The position numbers and the translations under genes are program-made. Under the pieces are notes generated by a model. The model searched no databases and was not told the DNA's origin. It saw only the letters and a list, made by a program, of their open reading frames with translations. Below, one piece after another: positions 6,271 to 11,686 of a stretch of DNA of 11,686 bases. Source of the stretch: an uncultured Fretibacterium sp. (lineage in GTDB: Bacteria; Synergistota; Synergistia; Synergistales; Aminobacteriaceae); the NCBI GenBank assembly GCA_905373185.1, contig CAJPSE010000033.1, forward strand, positions 1 to 11,686, in the 5' to 3' direction. Position 1 is the first letter of the stretch. Every line of letters begins with the position of its first letter.

Positions 6271-7445
6271 CAGAAGTCCCTTCTCCTCTCCTCAAAATAC
6301 TCTCGAACCTCACGAAGCAGGCCGGGGTCATCGAAAAGGTCGAATGCCGTCAGGGCCAGCGCCTTTGTAGCCCGGAGCATCGCTTCGTACCCATACTCGG
6401 AGCTCGCCGCCGCTGCAAACTCCCTGGAGTGCGTCGGGATCGAGGCGCCGGCGGTGATATTGATGTATCCCTGAATTCCAGGAACCCTATGAGTCACGAT
6501 GCCGACATCCGTAGACCCAACACCCTGTCCGTAGGTCCTCATCGTGGTCTTTTCTCCGACCCGGGCATAATTCGCATCCAGGGTACGGGCGAGGGGTACG
6601 TTGACGTAAACCTCCGGCTGAGGCGGCTCGGCCTGCGTGACCTTCACCGTACACCCGGTCGACCGGGCAGATCCCTCCGCGACGGCGGCAAGTCTCGTCT
6701 CAAGCTCGAGGACCTCCTCCATACGCAGGGCACGAATCCCCATCTCGGCCTTCGTATAGTCCGGAATCGTATTGAAGGACTGCCCCCCGTTCAGGATGAT
6801 GCCGTGCATCCGGGTACGCTCCGTCATCTGCTGGCGCATCAACGCGATGCCGTTAAAGAAGGAGAGCATGGCATCCAGGGCGTTGACCCCCTTGTGTGGG
6901 GCGGCTGCGGCATGGGCCGCTTTACCAAAGAACTCGACGAAGAGGCGTTTGATCGCAAAAGAGATGTCATATCCGGTGCTGGTGCTCGCAGGGTGGATGA
7001 TCATGGCCGCATCCAGCCCGTTGAAGACCCCGGCCCCGTCAAGCAGGACTTTGCCCCCTCCATGTTCCTCCGCAGGGCACCCCAGGAAGAGGATCGTTCC
7101 CTCGCGGCCTTCAAGACACCCACTCTCCTTGATGGCCACCGCCGCGCCAGCCGATATGGTCCCGATCATGTTATGTCCACAGGCATGCCCAACCTCGGGA
7201 AGAGCGTCGTACTCGCCCATCAGACCAATATGGGGACGCCCGCGGCCATACCGCGCCACGAAGGCTGTCTCCATGCCGGCCATCCCCCACTCCACCTCGA
7301 ATCCGGCCTTTTCCAGATAATCAGCCAGAGCCCTTGACGAGCGTACCTCCTGGAACGCAGTTTCCTCATAAGAGAATATCGCCCTCGCCAGGCTCTTCAG
7401 AGAATCGGAACGAGCATCGACTACAGCTGCAATCTTGTCTTTCAC
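6270..7445 (-). CDS. M20-family metallo-amidohydrolase (AbgB/ACY1L2-like)
   Basis: This 391-residue cytoplasmic metal-dependent amidohydrolase resembles the p-aminobenzoyl-glutamate hydrolase/aminoacylase-like branch of M20. Such enzymes cleave dipeptides or N-acylated amino acids. Visible landmarks are GEYDALPEVGHACGHN (78-92, with metal-ligand candidates C89 and H91), PAEEHGGG (E126, E127), IIHP (H151), the dimerisation-domain GKAAHAA (H178), GSTDVG (310-315) and the final PTHSREF (H339). The start is GTG at 7445, with GAGGAG 9 bases upstream; no in-frame ATG lies nearby and the protein begins as expected. It sits between the permease and ATPase genes of the importer, 44 bases after dppC and fused by TGATG to dppD. 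This suggests it processes the transporter's substrate. The exact substrate is unknown. Confidence 0.9.
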   Translation of the reverse strand: MKDKIAAVVDARSDSLKSLARAIFSYEETAFQEVRSSRALADYLEKAGFEVEWGMAGMETAFVARYGRGRPHIGLMGEYDALPEVGHACGHNMIGTISAGAAVAIKESGCLEGREGTILFLGCPAEEHGGGKVLLDGAGVFNGLDAAMIIHPASTSTGYDISFAIKRLFVEFFGKAAHAAAAPHKGVNALDAMLSFFNGIALMRQQMTERTRMHGIILNGGQSFNTIPDYTKAEMGIRALRMEEVLELETRLAAVAEGSARSTGCTVKVTQAEPPQPEVYVNVPLARTLDANYARVGEKTTMRTYGQGVGSTDVGIVTHRVPGIQGYINITAGASIPTHSREFAAAASSEYGYEAMLRATKALALTAFDLFDDPGLLREVREYFEERRRDF

Positions 7446-7454
7446 GGCGTAAAA

Positions 7455-7460
7455 CTCCTC
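7455..7460 (-). promoter_or_regulatory. Ribosome-binding site deciding a GTG start (M20 gene)
   Basis: GAGGAG on the minus strand lies 9 bases before the GTG at 7445. The nearby ATG at about 7462-7464 is out of frame, so the GTG is the supported start. Confidence 0.7.
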
Positions 7461-7489
7461 TCATCCGGGACAATAGGGCCCCAGGCCCC

Positions 7490-8335
7490 CTATCGAATAC
7501 GCAGGCGCGGGTCCAGGACGTCGCGCAGCCCATCCCCCAACAGGTTGAACCCCAGGCAGGTCACCAGAATGGCCAGCCCCGGAAGGACCGCCAGGTAAGA
7601 GGCCTGGTCCATATAAGGCATCGCCTCGCTGAGCATACTTCCCCACGACGGGACGGGCGGCTGGATTCCCAGTCCCAGGAAGCTCAGCGTCGCCTCGCTG
7701 ATGATGGCCCCAGCAAAGCTGAGAGAGGCATAGATGATGATGGGCGGCAGGACGTTCACCAAAACGTGGCGGGCCAATATCCAGAGATGGGAGGCTCCCA
7801 TGATGCGGACCCCGGTTATGAAGTCCTCGTTCTTGACGTTGAGCACGGCCCCTCTGACGACCCGAGCGAAGCTGGGGACCATAACCAGCCCGATCGCAAG
7901 CATCGCGTTGAAGAGCCCCGCCCCCAAAGCAGCCATCATGGCAATGGCCAGGAGGATATACGGAAAGGCCAGCAGAGCGTCCATCAGACGCATCAAAAGG
8001 GCGTCAAAAAATCCGCCGAAGTACCCGGAAATCAACCCCAGGAGCGTGCCGAGACAAGCCCCAATGGAGACGGCGACCATCCCGACCATCAGGGACACCT
8101 GCGAGCCATATATCAATCGCGTCAGAACGTCCCTCCCCATGTCATCGGTACCCAGGCAATGTCCTTCGGTACCCGGTTCTGCCAGCATGGCGCCAAAATC
8201 CATCTCATCGAAGTCATAGGGGGCAATCCTGGAGGCGAAACAGGCCAGGCCGATGTTCAGAACTACGATCAACAATCCGGCCATCCCCTGCTTGCTGCGC
8301 AGAAAACGCCTCACAAAAGACAGTTGTTCCGACAT
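7490..8335 (-). CDS. dppC: Dipeptide/oligopeptide ABC transporter permease (DppC/OppC type)
   Basis: This 281-residue inner-membrane permease forms the translocation channel with the DppB-like protein. The first membrane helix lies around residues 18-36, followed by the DppC hallmark LGTDDMGRDVLTR (61-73) and further helices around 81-103, 122-150, 197-213 and 248-267. The cytoplasmic EAA loop that docks the ATPases is about 170-197 (GVRIMGASHLWILARHVLVN). WGSMLSEA (231-238) is also typical. The ATG at 8335 begins one base after the dppB stop and has GGAGG 8 bases upstream, inside dppB. A TTG five codons earlier is in frame but its leading bases are the ribosome-binding site itself, so I reject it. 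The stop is followed by a 44-base gap to the M20 gene. Confidence 0.92.
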   Translation of the reverse strand: MSEQLSFVRRFLRSKQGMAGLLIVVLNIGLACFASRIAPYDFDEMDFGAMLAEPGTEGHCLGTDDMGRDVLTRLIYGSQVSLMVGMVAVSIGACLGTLLGLISGYFGGFFDALLMRLMDALLAFPYILLAIAMMAALGAGLFNAMLAIGLVMVPSFARVVRGAVLNVKNEDFITGVRIMGASHLWILARHVLVNVLPPIIIYASLSFAGAIISEATLSFLGLGIQPPVPSWGSMLSEAMPYMDQASYLAVLPGLAILVTCLGFNLLGDGLRDVLDPRLRIR

Positions 8336-8336
8336 T

Positions 8337-9293
8337 TCAGGCGCCTCCAAACGACTTTCGGATTTTGGGATTTACCAAAGCGTAGAGCAGATCCACGAAA
8401 AAATTGACGAAAAGATACAGGATTGCGATAACCAGAACTTCCCCCTGTACAAGCAGGAAATCACGTCTCATGATTGCATCGACCATCAGCTTACCGAGTC
8501 CCGGAAGAGCAAAGATGGATTCGGTGAGGACCGCTCCGGCCAGAAGATGTCCCAACTGCAGCCCCGAAATGGTAACGACGGGGATGAGTGCATTGCGCAA
8601 AGCGTGACGTTCCCAAATAAGCCGAGGCCGCAGGCCCTTCGCATACGCAGTCCGTATATAATCCTGCTTCAGGACTTCCAGCATGCTAGATCGGGTAAAG
8701 CGGGCGATCGTCCCCACGGATTGGAAGGCCAGGGCGCACGAGGGCAGGACGAAATGACTGACGACGTCCCAAAGTCCCTTGTCCCAGCTTCCCAATCCAA
8801 CCGATGGAAGCCATCCTAAATTAAGGACGAAGACGACAATCATCAACATGCCAACCCAGAAGATGGGAACCGACACACCCAGGAGCGCCAGGACCGTAAT
8901 GCACAGATCCCAGAAGCCGTTATGGTGCATCGAGGCGAAAATACCCAGAGGGACCCCCAGGAGGATCGCAAGGGACAGGGCGCTCAGGCTGAGGGCCAGC
9001 GTCGTAGGCAGGCGCTCCCCAATCAGTGTGAGGACATCCGCCCTATAGATCAAAGAGCGCCCCAGATCCCCATGGGCCACATTTCGCAGATAGGTCAGGA
9101 ATTGAACGGGCAACGGCCTGTTCAGCCCCAGCTCCTCCCTGAAAACAGCGATATCCGCAGGACTGGCCTCGGGCCCCAAAAGGGTCAGGGCAGGATCCCC
9201 CGGAATCAATTTCATCAGAGAGAAGATGACGAGCATGACAAAAAAGAGTGTGGGGATCATCTGAAGGAAGCGCTTGAAGGCAAAACGTCCCAA
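8337..9293 (-). CDS. dppB: Dipeptide/oligopeptide ABC transporter permease (DppB/OppB type)
   Basis: This 318-residue inner-membrane permease is the partner of DppC. The first helix (about 9-30) leads to LIPGDPALTLLGPEAS, the typical DppB start of the periplasmic segment. Further helices lie around 97-120, 129-160, 177-197, 236-260 and 286-306. The EAA loop runs about 211-235 (YIRTAYAKGLRPRLIWERHALRN). The start is TTG at 9293, supported by AGAGGAGG 8 bases upstream and a normal family N-terminus; the ATG a few bases upstream is out of frame. It follows the binding-protein gene after 184 bases that contain a strong hairpin, and is followed by dppC after one base. Confidence 0.92.
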   Translation of the reverse strand: MGRFAFKRFLQMIPTLFFVMLVIFSLMKLIPGDPALTLLGPEASPADIAVFREELGLNRPLPVQFLTYLRNVAHGDLGRSLIYRADVLTLIGERLPTTLALSLSALSLAILLGVPLGIFASMHHNGFWDLCITVLALLGVSVPIFWVGMLMIVVFVLNLGWLPSVGLGSWDKGLWDVVSHFVLPSCALAFQSVGTIARFTRSSMLEVLKQDYIRTAYAKGLRPRLIWERHALRNALIPVVTISGLQLGHLLAGAVLTESIFALPGLGKLMVDAIMRRDFLLVQGEVLVIAILYLFVNFFVDLLYALVNPKIRKSFGGA

Positions 9294-9301
9294 GATGCAT
9301 G

Positions 9302-9309
9302 CCTCCTCT
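9302..9309 (-). promoter_or_regulatory. Ribosome-binding site deciding a TTG start (dppB)
   Basis: AGAGGAGG on the minus strand, with its GGAGG core (9302-9306) 8 bases before the TTG at 9293. The intervening ATG is out of frame with the permease. Confidence 0.75.
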
Positions 9310-9380
9310 CTGGGGGTCCTCCCCTTTTGACTCGTGAAAGCTCCGAAACATTCGCCCTCTTCCAGCCCTCACTCCATAAA

Positions 9381-9439
9381 TGAAAACGAACGGCCTCAAA
9401 ATCGAAGGGGTCGATAACTCCATCCCCGAGGCCGCTCGT
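9381..9439 (-). terminator. Strong hairpin with T-rich tail between dppA and dppB (attenuator or mRNA-stabiliser)
   Basis: Arms at 9428-9439 and 9386-9397 form a 12-base-pair stem in the leftward transcript (ACGAGCGGCCTC with GAGGCCGTTCGT, one G-U pair). It is extended by an inner GGGG/CCCC stem (9424-9427 with 9407-9410) with a 9-base bulge on one side. TTTTCATTT follows. It lies about 40 bases after the binding-protein stop. As dppB-F lack another obvious promoter, this is probably a partial terminator or a 3'-end stabiliser that keeps the binding protein more abundant than the permease. Confidence 0.65.
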
Positions 9440-9477
9440 CCATTCAACTGCAAAGTCCGATCGGAATGAATATCGGG

Positions 9478-11046
9478 TCAGGAACTGGGGGCCAGGTAAG
9501 AGCTGAAGTCCGGCCCAAAAAGGCGTACGCTTCCCTGGGGCGTCGGATGAAAATCGGTAAGCCGCTTATCCACCCCGTTCATCGCATACATGTGATAGAG
9601 CGGGAAATAGTAGTGATCCTTCATGACCAGCTCCTCGGCCTGGCGATAGTATCCAGTGCGGGTCTTCTGGTCACCGACGCTCGCCCCAAGGGCAATCAGC
9701 TTGTCCACCTCGGGGTTGTTGTAGCCACCTCCGTTGCCGTAGCTGCCTTTTTTCTCGGAGTGAAACATATAGTAGATGTAGAAAAACGGATCAGGATACC
9801 ACGTCCATCCTATGGCGTAGATGTCCGCCTCGGCCTTGGAGGCCACACCCATGAAGCTCCCCCACTCCAGGCTCTGCACCTCAACCTCCACGCCCACCTT
9901 CTTCAACATGGCCTGAGCTATGACCGCGGCCTTTTTACGGCGTTCATCCTCGGATGTCGTGATGCGCAGCTTCAACTCACCCGGTTTCTTACCCAACTCC
10001 ACAAGGAGCTCCCGGGCCCGTTGAGGATCGTAGGTCGTGTAAAATGAACGGACCTCCGGATTATAGCCCCAGCTTCCGGGAGGGATAGGACCATAGGCCG
10101 CCTCTCCGGACTCGTTGGGGAAAAGGGCCTTGGCTATCTGAGCCACATCCACCGCTCGGAAAAAAAGCTCCCGAACCTTTGGGTCCGTCGTCGGCCCCCG
10201 AGTGGCGTTCATGTAAAACGCAAAGACGTTACAGGGTTCTCCTTTGACGACACGATACCCGGCGCTTTCTGCGATCTTCTTGACGTCCTGGTCCATTACC
10301 TCTCGGGTAATGTGAACCTGCCCGCTCAAAAGCGCGGTAGTCATGGCCGTCTTGTTGACGATGTAGCGGTATGTGACCTTCAGGGGATGGGGCAGCGCCT
10401 CCTTATTCCAATAGTCGTCGCAGCGCTCGAAGGTCATGTGCGAGTCCTTCACCCACTCCGTCATCCTATAGGGCCCTGTCCCAACGGGGTGCTGGCCGAA
10501 ATCGCTCCCCCACTTCTCGGCATCCTCTTTGGGAATCACGGCGCTGCCGACATCCGTCAGGACGGCCAAAAGCGCCGCAAAAGGCTGGTTCAACACAAGC
10601 TTTGCCGTATCGGGGGCAAGGACCTCTACGTGATCCAGCATAAAAAGCCGCTTCATTGGAGATATTTTCAAGGTCCGCTCAAAGCTGTACTTGACATCGT
10701 CAGCCGTCATCTCTCGCCCCGGCTGATTTTCCGTTTTATGGAAACGGACTCCTTTTTTCAGACGGAACGTCCACTCCCTGAGGTCATCGGTATGGGACCA
10801 GGACTCCGCAAGGTACGGGATGATATTCTTATACTCCGCGTCATAGGCGACCAGCGTCTCGTAGACATTGATCATGGTCTGAGAGGATGCCGCATCCTGA
10901 TACATCGCAGGATCCATCGTCGTCGTGTTCTGATCCGTCCCGACGACAATTTCCTCCCCTCTCGACGATTCACCGGCAGCACTTCCCGCAAACGCCGCCC
11001 CCACTCCCAAAAGACAGATCAAAAGAAACAAGCGCCATCTCTTCAA
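9478..11046 (-). CDS. dppA: Periplasmic peptide-binding protein of the ABC transporter (SBP_bac_5, DppA/OppA type)
   Basis: This 522-residue solute-binding protein captures short peptides outside the inner membrane and delivers them to DppBC. The N-terminus KRWRLFLLICLLGVGAAFAG is a signal peptide with a likely type I cleavage after AFA (residue 20). There is no lipobox cysteine, so a free periplasmic protein in a diderm cell is expected. Family marks are VGTDQNTTTMDPA, AESW...WTFRLKKGVRFH, VGTGPYRMTEW and GWTWYPDP (413-420). I chose TTG at 11046 because GGAGG (11056-11060) is 9 bases upstream and the signal peptide then starts KRW. A GTG at 11055 is in frame but directly abuts that GGAGG. 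It is the first gene of the operon. Peptide specificity cannot be read by eye. Confidence 0.93.
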   Translation of the reverse strand: MKRWRLFLLICLLGVGAAFAGSAAGESSRGEEIVVGTDQNTTTMDPAMYQDAASSQTMINVYETLVAYDAEYKNIIPYLAESWSHTDDLREWTFRLKKGVRFHKTENQPGREMTADDVKYSFERTLKISPMKRLFMLDHVEVLAPDTAKLVLNQPFAALLAVLTDVGSAVIPKEDAEKWGSDFGQHPVGTGPYRMTEWVKDSHMTFERCDDYWNKEALPHPLKVTYRYIVNKTAMTTALLSGQVHITREVMDQDVKKIAESAGYRVVKGEPCNVFAFYMNATRGPTTDPKVRELFFRAVDVAQIAKALFPNESGEAAYGPIPPGSWGYNPEVRSFYTTYDPQRARELLVELGKKPGELKLRITTSEDERRKKAAVIAQAMLKKVGVEVEVQSLEWGSFMGVASKAEADIYAIGWTWYPDPFFYIYYMFHSEKKGSYGNGGGYNNPEVDKLIALGASVGDQKTRTGYYRQAEELVMKDHYYFPLYHMYAMNGVDKRLTDFHPTPQGSVRLFGPDFSSYLAPSS

Positions 11047-11055
11047 AGCCTCCAC

Positions 11056-11060
11056 CCTCC
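11056..11060 (-). promoter_or_regulatory. Ribosome-binding site of dppA, favouring the TTG start
   Basis: GGAGG on the minus strand is 9 bases from the TTG at 11046. A second GGAGG at 11049-11053 is only 2 bases from that codon and too close to work. Confidence 0.6.
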
Positions 11061-11094
11061 ATTCGGTCGTTGTCCCCTTGCCTACTGCACCACT

Positions 11095-11123
11095 ATTCTA
11101 TTTCACCCTAGAAAAATGGTAAA
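11095..11123 (-). promoter_or_regulatory. Sigma-70-type promoter for the dpp operon
   Basis: On the minus strand TTTACC (11118-11123) is separated by exactly 17 bases from TAGAAT (11095-11100). Transcription would start near 11088, giving a leader of about 42 bases before dppA. It lies in the AT-rich part of the divergent intergenic region. Confidence 0.5.
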
Positions 11124-11308
11124 ACGACGCTAGATTAATTTTACATCAAAATCATGCAACGAAAGCAGGAAAAAGACCTCGACGGTAGCACAAAGACAAG
11201 CCTCAATCATTGTTCCCCAAGCACAATGCAAGGGAATTACGGTCCTACCCGGAGGATATGTCTCGAAAAACAAACTTCTTGCTTCAACGGAACCTCGAAG
11301 CGATACGC
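11124..11308. other. Divergent intergenic region between dppA and the amidohydrolase gene
   Basis: About 350 bases separate the two divergent genes, with clearly lower GC than the flanking coding sequence. Besides the two promoters it holds a 6-base inverted repeat (CATTGT 11208-11213, ACAATG 11223-11228) and two TACCCGG copies (11246-11252 and 11314-11320). Any of these could be regulator sites. I see no convincing gene here. Confidence 0.4.
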
Positions 11309-11328
11309 TATAATACCCGGCGAGGGTA
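11309..11328 (+). promoter_or_regulatory. -10 box of the amidohydrolase gene with an overlapping inverted repeat
   Basis: A perfect TATAAT occupies 11309-11314; transcription would start near 11321, about 82 bases before the gene. The -35 is weak (TTCAAC at an overlong 20-base spacing). TACCC (11314-11318) and GGGTA (11324-11328) form an inverted repeat over the start site, a plausible repressor position. Confidence 0.45.
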
Positions 11329-11335
11329 GATTTCG

Positions 11336-11378
11336 CGCATGGTCTCGGGTGGCCGGCTTCGGAAGGCGGGGCCATGCG
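11336..11378 (+). promoter_or_regulatory. Leader hairpin upstream of the amidohydrolase gene
   Basis: CGCATGG (11336-11342) pairs perfectly with CCATGCG (11372-11378). The stem continues as TCTCG with CGGGG using two G-U pairs, giving 12 base pairs. The 19-base loop contains a small CCG/CGG hairpin. It sits in the presumed mRNA leader just ahead of the AGGGGGG ribosome-binding site (11388-11394). It is not followed by a T-run, so it is not a terminator. Its regulatory role is inferred. Confidence 0.5.
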
Positions 11379-11402
11379 ATTCTTACCAGGGGGGTCGGGT
11401 TC

Positions 11403-11686
11403 TTGAGTTCCACTGACAAAAAATATCTCGTGGGGGCCGAGGTTTGGACGGGCACGGGACGACGTCTGAAGAAGGGCGTCATCGTCCTGGAGGGCGGCCG
11501 CATCGCCCAGGTGGGGGAGGACGTCCCCGTTCCGGTGGGGGCCGACGTCGCCGATCTCGAGGGGTGCCTCGTCACCCCGGGGCTGATCGACGCTCACGTC
11601 CACATGGGGACCTACAACGAGGGGTTCCCCGAGGACATGCAGGACGCCAACGACATGGTGGAGCCCGTGTTGCCCCAGCTTCGTAT
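11403..11686 (+). CDS. Amidohydrolase-superfamily metal-dependent hydrolase, 5' part (partial, runs off right edge)
   Basis: About 94 N-terminal residues are visible. The sequence begins with the small beta-sandwich of cyclic amidohydrolases (YLVGAEVWTGTGRRLKKGVI, EGGRIAQVG). It then reaches LVTPGLIDAHVHMG, whose H65 and H67 are the HxH metal ligands of the superfamily. The next stretch, TYNEGFPEDMQDANDMVEP, resembles the imidazolonepropionase-like amidohydrolases found in peptide- and amino-acid-using bacteria. The start is TTG at 11403, with AGGGGGG 8 bases upstream; a GTG at codon 10 lacks a ribosome-binding site. The gene is divergent from the dpp operon and could share its regulation. 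The reaction is not identifiable from this fragment; a cyclic amide or peptide-like substrate would fit the context. Confidence 0.85.
   Translation, partial: MSSTDKKYLVGAEVWTGTGRRLKKGVIVLEGGRIAQVGEDVPVPVGADVADLEGCLVTPGLIDAHVHMGTYNEGFPEDMQDANDMVEPVLPQLR

Noticed and set aside
5386..6474. Long plus-strand open frame opposite the dppD-like and M20 genes
   Set aside because: It spans two real, motif-complete genes on the other strand and has no domain or plausible start signal of its own.
7471..7491. Hairpin ATAGGG/CCCTAT at the dppC stop as a terminator
   Set aside because: The stem is only six base pairs with a nine-base loop and no T-run, and the M20 gene follows 44 bases on with a good ribosome-binding site.
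8335..8350. TTG start at 8350 for dppC
   Set aside because: The GGAGG used as ribosome-binding site begins right inside that codon run. The ATG at 8335 is ideally spaced from it.
7334..8407. Long plus-strand open frame opposite dppC
   Set aside because: Very polar, H/Q/R/D-rich translation antisense to a membrane permease; a mirror artefact of the hydrophobic codons.
11258..11329. Short 23-codon frame beginning just after GGAGG
   Set aside because: The GGAGG is only 2 bases from the ATG, too close for normal initiation, and the frame runs through the amidohydrolase -10 box.
11130..11603. 157-codon minus-strand frame across the divergent intergenic region
   Set aside because: Antisense to the start of the amidohydrolase gene, no recognisable domain, and it would run through the dpp promoter region.

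Overview
The window comes from a GC-rich bacterial genome. It shows one long leftward (minus-strand) peptide-uptake and peptide-processing operon, flanked by two other metabolic genes. I infer an amino-acid or peptide-fermenting diderm anaerobe, most likely a member of Synergistota. The reasons are the gene set (Dpp/Opp-type ABC importer, M20 and M29 peptidases, DUF1177, AroM, methylmalonyl-CoA mutase), a periplasmic-type binding protein with a signal peptide but no lipobox, and frequent TTG/GTG starts. This assignment rests on gene content only; no marker gene is present.

Layout, following transcription of the operon from right to left: a promoter near 11095-11123; dppA-like binding protein (9478-11046); a strong hairpin (9386-9439); dppB-like permease (8337-9293); dppC-like permease (7490-8335); M20 metallo-amidohydrolase (6270-7445); dppD-like ATPase (5287-6270); dppF-like ATPase (4358-5290); a 72-base gap with a perfect inverted repeat and a TATAAT box; DUF1177 protein (3341-4285); AroM-family protein (2614-3285); M29 aminopeptidase (1638-2582). 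Further left, behind its own promoter and a leader of about 250 bases full of hairpins, is the 5' part of mutA, a methylmalonyl-CoA mutase small-subunit gene that runs off the left edge. At the right edge, divergent from dppA, an amidohydrolase gene begins on the plus strand (11403 onward) with its own TATAAT box and a hairpin leader.

Working model: DppA captures short peptides in the periplasm and DppBC/DF imports them. The M20 enzyme, the M29 aminopeptidase and possibly DUF1177 then hydrolyse them in the cytoplasm. AroM belongs to the Asp/Glu-racemase-like superfamily and keeps two cysteines, so it may act on the released amino acids or on a special peptide class. The DUF1177-AroM-M29 trio next to a dedicated importer is the part most likely to be an undescribed pathway. 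DUF1177 itself reads like a distant M42/M20-type peptidase. Methylmalonyl-CoA mutase fits propionate/succinate metabolism downstream of amino-acid fermentation.

I see no tRNA, rRNA, CRISPR array, transposase or prophage gene in the window.
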